Part shown: one piece after another, positions 1 to 4,957 of the stretch
Numbering within the stretch: the first letter of the stretch is position 1
Layout: every line of letters starts with the position of its first letter
Assembly: GCA_903930665.1 (NCBI GenBank)
Contig: CAIYZI010000506.1
Location: forward strand, 1-5,713
Length of the DNA stretch: 5,713 nucleotides
From: an uncultured beta proteobacterium
GTDB lineage: Bacteria > Pseudomonadota > Gammaproteobacteria > Burkholderiales > Burkholderiaceae
Reading direction: 5' to 3'
The notes under the pieces: model-generated
The model's input: only the letters and a program-made list of their open reading frames with translations
What the model was told of the DNA's origin: nothing
The model's database searches: none
Made by a program: the position numbers and the translations under genes

Positions 1-29
1 AAGTCTCCACACCACCGTCATCATTCGAT

Positions 30-138
30 CCCGCATAAGCGGTCTGGCACGGTCTTTTGTGCCAGCACCTTGGTAGGAGCCGGGCCGGTAGGCCTTGATG
101 CAAGGCATCAACTCCGTATCCCAAGGTGAGCATGTGGG
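30..138 (+). ncRNA. Conserved three-way RNA domain, copy 1
   Basis: Closing helix P0 is CCCGCAT (30-36) with ATGTGGG (132-138), including one G-U pair. It encloses hairpin P1, CTGGCAC (44-50) with GTGCCAG (59-65) and loop GGTCTTTT. It also encloses arm P2, ACCTTGG (67-73) with CCAAGGT (121-127). P2 continues through an asymmetric internal loop (TA against GTATC) into GGAG (76-79) with CTCC (112-115). That stem carries two hairpins: GGCC-GGTA-GGCC (83-94), and TTGATGC (95-101) with GCATCAA (105-111). Linkers AGCGGT, C, CCG, GTATC and GAGC match copy 2 at 3977-4093 almost exactly, while most helix sequences differ but remain paired. This is strong comparative evidence for an RNA fold on the + strand. 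Confidence 0.8.
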
Positions 139-179
139 GAGCTGCTGGAAGCGCTTACCGCTAAAAAATGTTAAGTAAT

Positions 180-194
180 GAGTTATGTACATAA
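180..194 (+). repeat. 15-mer containing palindrome TTATGTACATAA, copy in RNA 1
   Basis: GAGTTATGTACATAA is identical to 4988-5002 in RNA 2. Bases 183-194 are a perfect 12-base palindrome. As RNA it could fold as TTAT/ATAA around a self-complementary GTAC loop, which could pair with a second molecule. As DNA it could be a binding site for a dimeric protein. The sequence alone does not separate these options. Confidence 0.6.
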
Positions 195-223
195 GACCTT
201 AAAAGTGGGCGTCGCCCCGACTA

Positions 224-297
224 GCTCTGCGGATCATCAACCCGTAGAGCGTAAGCATGGCCTTTGCCTTTCGATAGAAAGAAAGGCAAAGACATGC
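224..297 (+). other. Two adjacent stable hairpins of RNA 1
   Basis: The first stem is GCTCTGCGG (224-232) with CCGTAGAGC (242-250), nine pairs including one G-U that is valid only on the + strand. The second is GCATG (255-259) with CATGC (293-297), continuing as CTTTGCCTTTC (262-272) with GAAAGGCAAAG (281-291) around loop GATAGAAA. That gives 16 pairs in total. Confidence 0.65.
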
Positions 298-300
298 GAG

Positions 301-385
301 GAGTCACTGAGACGAACGAAGAGCAGTAACGCCCTTGGCTTTGCCCTCAAAGACGAGGGCGTTGCAAACGCAGTGGACTCTTTTT
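301..385 (+). other. Branched stem of RNA 1 followed by a T5 tract
   Basis: GAGTC (301-305) pairs with GACTC (376-380), and ACTG (305-308, sharing base 305) with CAGT (371-374). Inside lies AACGCCCT (328-335) with AGGGCGTT (356-363), capped by CTTTG/CAAAG around loop CCCT. The outer stem is followed directly by TTTTT (381-385), so this could be an intrinsic terminator. However TTTT (381-384) can also pair with AAAA (400-403) as the base of the next hairpin, AATCC-AAA-GGATT (386-398). The T run may therefore be structural rather than a stop signal. Confidence 0.5.
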
Positions 386-439
386 AATCCAAAGGATTCA
401 AAATGAAGTTTGTTATCCACAAGTGCATAGCCCCCAAAG

Positions 440-476
440 CCAATGCCGCGAACCAACAAGTTCGCAAGAGCATTGG
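440..476 (+). other. Two-part hairpin of RNA 1
   Basis: CCAATGC (440-446) pairs with GCATTGG (470-476). Inside, GCGAAC (448-453) pairs with GTTCGC (460-465) around loop CAACAA. A one-base bulge faces AAGA between the helices, for 13 pairs in all. It lies within the span closed by the 428-433/615-620 helix. Confidence 0.6.
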
Positions 477-485
477 GCCTTGCCG

Positions 486-568
486 CTTATCCACGCGCAG
501 CCAGGGCAATGTATTGCCCTCGCAAGAACCGGTTTTATTGGTTCGAGCAAAGCTTGCGGGTGGATAAG
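486..568 (+). other. Nested three-way junction of RNA 1
   Basis: CTTATCCAC (486-494) pairs with GTGGATAAG (560-568). Inside are two arms. One is AGGGCAA (503-509) with TTGCCCT (514-520) and loop TGTA. The other is CGCAA (521-525) with TTGCG (554-558), carrying GAACC (526-530) with GGTTC (540-544). Three helices of this length nested in 83 bases are hard to explain by chance and fit a branched RNA. Confidence 0.6.
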
Positions 569-614
569 TGATCAGCAAGGCGGGGCTGTGAACCCTGTGG
601 GTAACAAACTGAAC

Positions 615-627
615 GGGCTAGATTTTT
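615..627 (+). terminator. Possible 3' end of RNA 1 (closing helix plus T5)
   Basis: GGGCTA (615-620) can pair with distant TAGCCC (428-433) and is followed by GA and TTTTT (623-627). A local hairpin ACCC-TGT-GGGT (592-602) lies just upstream. The long pairing distance makes a classical intrinsic terminator uncertain. Confidence 0.35.
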
Positions 628-630
628 ATC

Positions 631-662
631 ATCATGTACAGAGATGTTATGTACATGATCTC
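631..662. repeat. Overlapping inverted repeats with ATGTACAT core
   Basis: ATCATGTAC (631-639) is inverted in GTACATGAT (651-659). An alternative stem AGAGAT (640-645) with ATCTCT (657-662) uses overlapping bases. The core ATGTACAT palindrome (649-656) is the second of four copies in the window. This could be an RNA switch between two folds or a protein-binding site just beyond RNA 1. Confidence 0.5.
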
Positions 663-681
663 TTGCGAGAATTGGTAGTAA

Positions 682-726
682 ACGGGGGGTTGGCCCGTCG
701 CGGACAACGGGGGGGGTTACCCCCCC
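682..726. repeat. G-rich hairpin pair with a G7/C7 stem
   Basis: ACGGG (682-686) pairs with CCCGT (694-698). G709-715 pairs with C720-726 around loop GTTA. The second is a seven-pair all-GC stem from a run of eight G and a run of seven C. It could be a transcription block between the converging RNA 1 and operon transcripts. Long homopolymers are also prone to length errors in sequencing, so the exact run lengths are uncertain. Confidence 0.5.
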
Positions 727-739
727 TGAGAGCGACCGC

Positions 740-799
740 AAAATTAAACCTACCCCTACCCTTAAGATTAGGGCAAGGATAGAATTTGCAGGGGGTTAG
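740..799 (-). terminator. Possible terminator of the leftward operon
   Basis: Read on the minus strand just past the last stop codon, outer arms (797-799 with 750-752, and 791-794 with 753-756) and an inner CCCT/AGGG stem (770-773 with 759-762) are followed by TTTAATTTT (740-748). The stem is bulged and the T tract is interrupted by AA, so this is a weak call based mainly on position. Confidence 0.3.
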
Positions 800-801
800 C
801 C

Positions 802-984
802 TTAAGTAAATAACTTGGCGATAGCTGCCCCTGCCCCTAGCGCACCAATCAATAAGACCGCTGGATACCAAACTCGCTCACGATTCATTTTCAGAGCTTC
901 AGCTTGAAGCTTCATACTTTCAGCGATCAGCTTACTGATGTTGGCGTGAATGTGCTCAATCTCTAAAGGGTTCATATCTTGCAT
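802..984 (-). CDS. Small single-span membrane protein with amphipathic N-terminal helix
   Basis: This 60-residue protein resembles small phage and plasmid membrane proteins I have seen without an assigned function. Residues 5-37 form a long polar helix-prone stretch (EIEHIHANISKLIAESMKL) likely to be a coiled coil. Residues 39-57 are a hydrophobic Ala/Gly/Leu-rich segment that would span the inner membrane once, and the tail is only KLFT. There is no signal-peptide cleavage pattern. The start at 984 is chosen because GAGG lies nine bases upstream and it falls one base after the stop of the preceding gene; a longer frame to 1017 would overlap that gene by 32 bases. It is the last gene of the operon. 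A holin-like or anchoring role is possible, but nothing here proves it. Confidence 0.75.
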   Translation of the reverse strand: MQDMNPLEIEHIHANISKLIAESMKLQAEALKMNRERVWYPAVLLIGALGAGAAIAKLFT

Positions 985-985
985 A

Positions 986-1519
986 TTACACCGCCTCGGC
1001 TTTTGGGAAGCCTGCACATACCAATTCGTTTAATAAATTTGCAAAAATCGTAGTGGGCAAGTTACTAGACTTGCTCGCCTCTTGTGGCAAATACTTCGCA
1101 AATTCAGGCATGGCTAATCTTGCATTTTTTACGGTACTTACGGCGTTAATGGCATCTTGTAATTTTTGGCGCAAGTCATTGAGCATTTTTTCTTGGGCAA
1201 GATGCGCCTTGATGTATTCATGTTTTCGCTCTTGGATGGCATGGCTTTCAATATATTCTGATGTTGGCATTTTGATATAAAGACATAAGCCAAAATATTG
1301 CTCATATCCATCATTCTTATTTACGCTGATATGGTAATAATGATCGGCAACAAAATGCGCCAAGGTTTTGTCTGTTGCGATAGCACGCACCGCACTAGGC
1401 AACCTTTCCATGGCATCGGCTCTAATGAGTCCACGCAATAATTCTTGATAGTCTTTTGTTGGCACATCATCAAGCACCGCCTGAACAAAAGCCTGTTTGA
1501 TTGAATTGGTTAAGCGCAT
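986..1519 (-). CDS. Nmad5-like phage protein (nucleotide-modification-associated domain 5 family, probable)
   Basis: The 177-residue protein begins MRLTNSIKQAFVQAVLDDVP and has MPEFAKYLP at residues 137-145. From memory, both patterns are typical of the phage family named Nmad5, 'nucleotide modification associated domain 5'. That name comes from genomic association with DNA-base modification genes, and no catalytic activity is established to my knowledge. Residues 93-125 are charged and helix-forming, probably a coiled coil (ERKHEYIKAHLAQEKMLNDL). No nucleotide-binding or metal-binding motif is evident. The start at 1519 has GGAG eight bases upstream and lies three bases past the previous stop. 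No other base-modification gene is visible in the window, so a modification role here is unsupported by context. The family assignment is recognition, not a computed match. Confidence 0.7.
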   Translation of the reverse strand: MRLTNSIKQAFVQAVLDDVPTKDYQELLRGLIRADAMERLPSAVRAIATDKTLAHFVADHYYHISVNKNDGYEQYFGLCLYIKMPTSEYIESHAIQERKHEYIKAHLAQEKMLNDLRQKLQDAINAVSTVKNARLAMPEFAKYLPQEASKSSNLPTTIFANLLNELVCAGFPKAEAV

Positions 1520-1522
1520 TTT

Positions 1523-2059
1523 TTATTCTCCATCCATGGTTAATTTTTCACTTTCAAATTGCCCTTTAATATGCCTTGCATAGTAAGAGCCGATACTGCC
1601 CGCTTCTACAAATTGTTCATATTCACATTGAGGGAAGTTTTCATATCTGAAAAAAATATCATCACTACTCAAAAATTGAATATCTAAAATTTCGTTTTGC
1701 TCGTCATATCGAATCGCTTTAATGTTCGAGGATTCAACATTCACCCAAATGGGGGGTTGATATTGTTTTTGCGGTACTTGCTCGATCAATCTGGCTAATA
1801 GTGGGCTAGCGTCTGAATCGTCAATCAAAGTCCAAACCCGTTTTGGATCTACGTAATTGACTCCCAGCACAAAACCCACTTCTACCCCATAGGTTTCAAA
1901 GGTGCGCTGATCCTCGCTGGCGTTCTGATCTAAATGATTAACAATAGGCTGATAGTCAGACTCCCATTGCTCATAAGTCATCGCCTGACTTTTTAATAAA
2001 TCCCGATTAAAGGGGCAGTCTGCTAATCCGTGGGTTTGTATTTCTTGTAAGAGGCTCAT
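1523..2059 (-). CDS. KTSC-domain phage protein
   Basis: The last third of this 178-residue protein (about residues 109-170) matches the KTSC pattern: ESSNIKAIRYDEQNEILDI, then an FFRYENFP segment, then YYARHIKGQF. KTSC is a small domain named for its occurrence at the C-terminus of a lysyl-tRNA synthetase. It is common in phage and uncharacterised proteins, with no settled function. Residues 1-108 are a separate region with VNYVDPKRVWTLIDD at 68-82, which I do not recognise as a named domain. The protein is acidic and has no membrane segment. The start at 2059 overlaps the upstream stop as ATGA and has GAGG six bases upstream, indicating translational coupling. It is followed after three bases by the Nmad5-like gene. 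Confidence 0.8.
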   Translation of the reverse strand: MSLLQEIQTHGLADCPFNRDLLKSQAMTYEQWESDYQPIVNHLDQNASEDQRTFETYGVEVGFVLGVNYVDPKRVWTLIDDSDASPLLARLIEQVPQKQYQPPIWVNVESSNIKAIRYDEQNEILDIQFLSSDDIFFRYENFPQCEYEQFVEAGSIGSYYARHIKGQFESEKLTMDGE

Positions 2060-2382
2060 GCTTGACCTCTAGCTTTAGCAATAGCAATAGCAAACCATAA
2101 GCGACCGCAGGAATCTGTCCCATGAATAAGGGGATTTAGCTCAATAGGCACTTCAATATCAGGATAGGCCTCACGCAAATGTTGCCAAATTCTCATCCAC
2201 TCCTCACAAGCAGCCAGTAATTCTGGCACGGCAGAAATCGCTATTGCATTAGCTTCATCTATTGGCATATCGCCTACAATGTCGCAAATTGAGCGCCCAC
2301 CATTTAGGGCGGAAATAGTAATCCCATTTACATCTTTGTAAATCTCCCAAGGTCCAGCGGTGGGATTAGTGATATTACTCAT
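2056..2382 (-). CDS. Phage-type 'GPW' small protein, paralog 1
   Basis: This 108-residue protein carries TAGPWEIYKD at residues 8-17 and EANAIAISAVPELLAACEEW at 43-62. It is a variant of the phage pattern 'TPGPW ... NARLIAAAPELLEAL', found in many accessory proteins of tailed phages (Ea22-like and similar). The region between the motifs is predicted beta-rich; the rest is helical, ending AIAIAKARGQA. No function is known for the group. The start at 2382 overlaps the upstream gene by eight bases and has GGAG four bases before it. It shares both motifs with the neighbouring 102-residue gene, so the two probably arose by duplication followed by strong divergence. Confidence 0.8.
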   Translation of the reverse strand: MSNITNPTAGPWEIYKDVNGITISALNGGRSICDIVGDMPIDEANAIAISAVPELLAACEEWMRIWQHLREAYPDIEVPIELNPLIHGTDSCGRLWFAIAIAKARGQA

Positions 2383-2683
2383 ACATCTCCCGCACTTGAG
2401 AGATCAATTCTTTTGCAAGACTAACTGAAGGGTGATAGATCGGCTTTTCGTTTTTAGTAGCGATTGGCAAAGTGGCATTAATCACACTCTCAAGAGCATC
2501 AAGCAATTCTGGCGCTTTACTTAGCAAACGCATATTTGCCTCGTGCTGAAGTGTTGATAACTCACCATTTTGTCTAATAGCCATAAGCCATCGCTTATCG
2601 TTGGTTAATAGCACATACTCATTGGCACAACCTTGCGCTTTCCATTCCCATGGCCCTGTAGTGTGTTGGATTGTTTTACTCAT
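2375..2683 (-). CDS. Phage-type 'GPW' small protein, paralog 2
   Basis: This 102-residue protein begins MSKTIQHTTGPWEWKAQG and has EANMRLLSKAPELLDALESV at residues 48-67. This is the same two-motif layout as its downstream neighbour and as many phage accessory proteins. The N-terminal half reads as a small beta sheet and the C-terminal half as helices (SLAKELISQVREMYE). Function unknown. The start at 2683 overlaps the previous stop as ATGA and has a strong GAGGAG eight bases upstream, so it may be a well-translated member of the operon. The tandem arrangement of two family members is common in phage accessory regions. Confidence 0.8.
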   Translation of the reverse strand: MSKTIQHTTGPWEWKAQGCANEYVLLTNDKRWLMAIRQNGELSTLQHEANMRLLSKAPELLDALESVINATLPIATKNEKPIYHPSVSLAKELISQVREMYE

Positions 2684-2865
2684 TTTGAATGCTCCTCCTC
2701 TTTGCTAACTTCAATTAACTCTATCCGTCTTAGCGGATGTTCAGTAAATAGGCTTTTTAGATGGCACGACTGAGAATGGTTCATTGGGTATCTTGTCAGG
2801 CGTGCTCGGGTATTAGGGTTCTTACAGTGAATCGCCCAAAGATGGTATTTACGCTCTTGACTCAT
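2680..2865 (-). CDS. Small basic hypothetical phage protein
   Basis: This 61-residue protein has WAIHCKNPNTRARLTRYPM at residues 10-28 and PLRRIELIEV at 44-53, separated by a His/Ser/Cys-containing stretch. I have an impression of similar phage hypotheticals but no name or function. Two cysteines (14 and 34) and several histidines do not form a clear zinc-binding spacing. The start at 2865 is preferred over one 30 bases upstream because it gives an ATGA overlap with the preceding stop, matching the other junctions. The upstream sequence GGTGGGG is only a moderate ribosome binding site, so coupling to the preceding gene is likely. Confidence 0.7.
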   Translation of the reverse strand: MSQERKYHLWAIHCKNPNTRARLTRYPMNHSQSCHLKSLFTEHPLRRIELIEVSKEEEHSK

Positions 2866-3116
2866 ATTCTTGCCCCACCCTGAATTGACCACCAACCGTA
2901 AAAGGTCTGCTCGGTCTTGTTGTCATAACTGCATAGCTCACCTTCTCGGCAGTTTTCAATCAGTAAGTTTTGAATATGCTCTTGCGAGCACTCATCCAAT
3001 TGCTCAGGAGGCGCTACGCCCTCCCCCTTCAGGTGCCACGAAATGTCATGGCTACAAATTCGCTCCAAGCCTTCACTCACAAAGATTTCCGCTTTACGTT
3101 TTGCATTTGATTTCAT
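2862..3116 (-). CDS. Acidic hypothetical phage protein ending in a GWWSI motif
   Basis: This 84-residue protein has a basic N-terminus (KSNAKRKAE), an acidic middle (DECSQEHIQNLLIENCREGE at about 41-60) and YGWWSI at 73-78. The 'EHI-NLI--...GEL...GWWSI' layout is one I associate with small phage hypotheticals of unknown function. The start at 3116 is chosen because GGGAG sits nine bases upstream. A start at 3137, directly after the previous stop (TAAATG), has no ribosome binding site. One copy of the ATGTACAT palindrome overlaps this start codon and its spacer, so a protein binding that site, or an RNA pairing to it, could affect expression of this gene and those downstream. Confidence 0.7.
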   Translation of the reverse strand: MKSNAKRKAEIFVSEGLERICSHDISWHLKGEGVAPPEQLDECSQEHIQNLLIENCREGELCSYDNKTEQTFYGWWSIQGGARI

Positions 3117-3122
3117 GTACAT
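3115..3122. repeat. ATGTACAT palindrome at a start codon
   Basis: On the minus strand the context GAGATTATGTACATGA closely resembles GAGATGTTATGTACATGA at 641-658 on the + strand. It lies between the GGGAG ribosome binding site and the chosen start codon of the 84-residue gene. It is the only copy inside the operon. Confidence 0.45.
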
Positions 3123-3137
3123 AATCTCCCGATTCAT

Positions 3138-3767
3138 TTAAGCGTAAGAGGACCAACCTAAGGGGCGATACATCTTTACCCCGTCAATGGTCTGCATCGG
3201 TTCTTCAAAATGGGCTGATCGATAAGAGTCCAGCTTGATGTAAGGCTTGCCCCCAAGCATGCTCACCTTGCGCTTGATCGGCTCACCAATAAACTTCCCT
3301 ATCACTGGCAAGCAATCGCCACTCATCGAGTTGTCATAGGTCTTGGTTTGACCAATCGGTGTCACTTCAATAAATGACTTACTCACCAACTGAGTAACTT
3401 GGAAATATTCAATATTGGTCTGCTCCCAGCCCCACGAACTCACCAAAACATCACCCACGGCTAAATTGTGGGGAGCATTGCGCTCTAATATTTTTTCTTT
3501 TTTTCGTTGTTGGGCTTGTTGCAAACCCGTGATGGTCTGGCGCACCCGTTCTTCCAAACTAGCAAGGCTCAAAAAGCTAAAGTGCCAATCCGATTTTTGA
3601 CGCTTGCCCGTATAGCAAATGGCGCAAATCTTGCCAATAGTTCTACCGTAAACCTCTAAACCCAAAGCCTCATTTTTATCTAACAAGAAATAGTCGGCTG
3701 GAACATAACGAGAAATCTGCATTTTTAGCCCTTCAAAAATAAATTCATCAATATCTGATTCATACAT
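3138..3767 (-). CDS. Conserved phage/plasmid hypothetical protein with 'GDVLVSSWG' domain, first gene of the operon
   Basis: This 209-residue protein has GKICAICYTGKRQKSDWHF at residues 45-63, a basic helical linker at 70-98 (RVRQTITGLQQAQQRKKEK), then GDVLVSSWGWEQTNIEYFQV from residue 105, and ends GWSSYA. The last two features are typical of a widespread uncharacterised family of plasmid, phage and integrative-element proteins, often next to LPD29-type proteins. Function unknown. The C-terminal half looks like a small beta-barrel; the linker could bind nucleic acid, but that is inference. The start at 3767 has only a weak AAGA upstream and lies about 18 bases from the predicted transcription start. 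It is the promoter-proximal gene, and its stop directly abuts the next reading frame. Confidence 0.8.
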   Translation of the reverse strand: MYESDIDEFIFEGLKMQISRYVPADYFLLDKNEALGLEVYGRTIGKICAICYTGKRQKSDWHFSFLSLASLEERVRQTITGLQQAQQRKKEKILERNAPHNLAVGDVLVSSWGWEQTNIEYFQVTQLVSKSFIEVTPIGQTKTYDNSMSGDCLPVIGKFIGEPIKRKVSMLGGKPYIKLDSYRSAHFEEPMQTIDGVKMYRPLGWSSYA

Positions 3768-3791
3768 AATCTTTTATGAATCATTGAAATT

Positions 3792-3821
3792 ATTATAACA
3801 TCATAAAGACAAATAAATCAA
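3792..3821 (-). promoter_or_regulatory. Sigma70-type promoter of the leftward operon
   Basis: On the minus strand TTGATT (3821-3816), an 18-base spacer and a perfect TATAAT (3797-3792) place a transcription start near 3785, leaving an untranslated leader of about 18 bases before the start codon at 3767. The surroundings are strongly AT-rich. No obvious operator dyad overlaps it. Confidence 0.65.
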
Positions 3822-3839
3822 TTTATATTTACTATTATT

Positions 3840-3867
3840 TTGTTATATAAGCCCATTCCCATATAAC
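3840..3867 (+). promoter_or_regulatory. Candidate promoter for RNA 2
   Basis: TTGTTA (3840-3845), a 16-base spacer and TATAAC (3862-3867) would start rightward transcription near 3874. An alternative extended -10 (TG at 3841-3842, then TATATA at 3844-3849) would start near 3856. Either would diverge from the operon promoter across fewer than 90 bases. Confidence 0.4.
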
Positions 3868-3976
3868 GATTTCAACTAAGCGATACCGCAAAAATCCCTT
3901 GCCAAATCCCCCCTCCCCCCGCAGCTTTTTCCCACAAGCAAACTAGGCCAGCCACCTAACCACTTCAACCTATTCC
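3868..3976 (+). other. C-rich, G-poor leader before the RNA 2 fold
   Basis: No gene is seen. The stretch contains CCCCCCTCCCCCC (3908-3920) and C/A-rich sequence with few G, hence little self-pairing. The first 29 bases of the window, upstream of the copy 1 domain, have the same character. Both RNAs may therefore carry an unstructured pyrimidine-rich 5' leader. Confidence 0.4.
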
Positions 3977-4093
3977 TAGCCATAGAGCGATCCGATGGGC
4001 TTTATCAATCGGCAATGCGGTAGGAGCCGGGTCGGAAGACCTTGCAATGAACTGTGTTCAGTGCAACTCCGTATCCCGCATTGAGCATGGCTA
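3977..4093 (+). ncRNA. Conserved three-way RNA domain, copy 2
   Basis: The fold of 30-138 is repeated with different helix sequences. P0 is TAGCCAT (3977-3983) with ATGGCTA (4087-4093). P1 is CCGAT (3992-3996) with ATCGG (4008-4012), and its loop starts GGGCTTTA. P2 is AATGCGG (4014-4020) with CCGCATT (4076-4082), then TA against GTATC, then GGAG with CTCC. The first sub-hairpin is GGTC-GGAA-GACC (4030-4041), a GNRA loop where copy 1 has GGTA; its C-to-T change on one arm is matched by G-to-A on the other. The second is TTGCA/TGCAA plus TGAAC/GTTCA around TGT (4042-4066). Linkers AGCGAT, C, CCG, GTATC and GAGC match copy 1. Both copies are followed by GAGC then T or C then GC. Confidence 0.8.
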
Positions 4094-4168
4094 GAGCCGC
4101 ATCGCATCAAACTACTACCGGTGTGCTGTTGCAACCGTAGGGCGCAGCGTTAGCGAAGAAGTTAGGGA

Positions 4169-4256
4169 TTGATGCCCGAATGGGTCAAGACAACACGCAC
4201 CACCGTTGGCTTGATTGCGAAGCAACGAAAGCCCGACCCCTTCATTCATGAAGGGG
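4169..4256 (+). other. Three consecutive hairpins of RNA 2
   Basis: TTGA (4169-4172) pairs with TCAA (4185-4188), and CCC (4175-4177) with GGG (4182-4184), around GAAT with a two-base bulge. GGCTT (4208-4212) pairs with AAGCC (4229-4233) and TTGC with GCAA around GAA. CCCCTTCA (4237-4244) pairs with TGAAGGGG (4249-4256) around TTCA. They are spaced evenly with short A-rich joints, as in a branched RNA. Confidence 0.55.
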
Positions 4257-4260
4257 GAAC

Positions 4261-4500
4261 TCCCAACCAAGACAGGCAATACACCTAAGGCAAAAGGAAA
4301 AGCGCACTACGCTAGAACTACGAGCAAAAAAGCCTCTACTAGGGCGCAAACACTAAAAGACCCAAATACAGGGGGTGGTAGCAAACAGACAACAAAGACA
4401 AACACTTCCAGGAGGAAGAAAGCATCTTCTACGGTAGGTACGAATATGAAGGCGAAAGACTAAGGCAGAGGACGGGCAACACATAACTACTCTAGGACGA
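4261..4500 (+). other. A-rich, T-poor stretch of RNA 2
   Basis: By hand count these 240 bases hold 100 A and 28 T on the + strand. The only clear hairpin is CTTCC-AGGA-GGAAG (4405-4418). The composition suits single-stranded A-rich linkers in a large RNA. A Lys/Thr/Ser-rich reading frame that results from it has no ribosome binding site. Confidence 0.45.
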
Positions 4501-4744
4501 GGATTACTGGGCGTGCCACATCTAAACATTCACCTAATCGTAGTAAGGATGCCTATCACCCCAAAGCACCAGAACACGACTGCTGAAACTGTATAGCAAG
4601 ACTTGATGACACTTTGGCAAGAACAGAGAATGTGACATACCCATTCACAAGTGCGCCAGACAAAGTAACAACCAACGCAACGTCGCCAAAAGACCAGCGA
4701 TCCCCACGAAATCCCGCCAAGCACCCATAGCAAACGGCTAAAGA

Positions 4745-4787
4745 CTCTGGTGCCAGAGGCGAGCTATTTCCGGCCCCATGGAAATAG
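4745..4787 (+). other. Two adjacent hairpins of RNA 2
   Basis: CTCTGG (4745-4750) and CCAGAG (4753-4758) form a near-perfect palindromic hairpin. CTATTTCC (4764-4771) pairs with GGAAATAG (4780-4787) around an eight-base loop. The gap between them is five bases, so they may stack. Confidence 0.55.
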
Positions 4788-4843
4788 AACGAATCGCCAG
4801 CGCCAGATGCTTTAACGGATTGCGGTGTCTCTATTGCTCCCAG

Positions 4844-4892
4844 CCCCGCGCAAAGAATGACTGCAAGTAGGCAGGCAGACTTTGCAACGGGG
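4844..4892 (+). other. Three-segment hairpin of RNA 2
   Basis: CCCCG (4844-4848) pairs with CGGGG (4888-4892), GCAAAG (4850-4855) with CTTTGC (4880-4885), and CTGC (4861-4864) with GCAG (4875-4878). That makes 15 pairs in one rod with small internal loops. Confidence 0.6.
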
Positions 4893-4901
4893 CGGTGCCT
4901 A

Positions 4902-4957
4902 GTTCCTTTGGTTTTGTGGGGCGCAGCTTTATTGCGCCAGCCACAAGACAAAGGAAC
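4902..4957 (+). other. 21-pair rod of RNA 2
   Basis: GTTCCTTTG (4902-4910) pairs with CAAAGGAAC (4949-4957), TTGTGG (4914-4919) with CCACAA (4941-4946), and GGCGCA (4920-4925) with TGCGCC (4933-4938), around loop GCTTTAT. This is the longest helix in the window and a strong argument against the leftward reading frame that crosses it. Confidence 0.7.

Larger units (their letters stand above)
28..627 (+). ncRNA. Large structured noncoding RNA ('RNA 1'), 5' end possibly upstream of window
   Basis: No frame here gives a recognisable protein. Instead there is a chain of nested inverted repeats: a three-way domain (30-138), a palindrome (183-194), stems at 224-250, 255-297, 301-380, 381-403 and 440-476, and a branched unit at 486-568. 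A closing helix pairs TAGCCC (428-433) with GGGCTA (615-620), followed at once by GATTTTT. The strand is inferred from G-U pairs, for example G33-U135 and the sixth pair of stem 224-250, which would be A-C mismatches on the minus strand. The 5' domain recurs in RNA 2. The end at 627 rests on the closing helix plus T5; a processed or longer form running to about 730 is possible. Function unknown; no Rfam family recognised. Confidence 0.6.

Noticed and set aside
30..138. HEARO/omegaRNA (IscB-associated) identity for the conserved domain
   Set aside because: There is no IscB or HNH gene nearby, and the omegaRNA sequence I remember does not share the conserved linkers seen here. An Infernal search would settle it.
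486..568. tRNA-like gene around GGTTCGA
   Set aside because: The motif lies in a hairpin arm of a three-way junction. There is no acceptor stem, D arm or anticodon arm of tRNA geometry.
178..782. Rightward and leftward frames of about 60-120 residues across RNA 1
   Set aside because: No ribosome binding sites or recognisable sequences. They overlap each other on both strands and the inverted repeats explain the region better.
802..1017. Longer 71-residue form of the small membrane protein
   Set aside because: The upstream start overlaps the preceding gene by 32 bases, while the internal start at 984 has GAGG at proper spacing just after that gene's stop.
4215..4463. Rightward 82-residue Lys/Thr/Ser-rich frame
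   Set aside because: It starts with TTG inside a hairpin, has no ribosome binding site, and its composition follows from the A-rich, T-poor DNA.
4556..4951. Leftward 131-residue frame with a signal-peptide-like N-terminus
   Set aside because: It crosses a 21-pair rod and several other hairpins of RNA 2, has no similarity I recognise, and the composition bias explains an open frame. The hydrophobic stretch is likely accidental.
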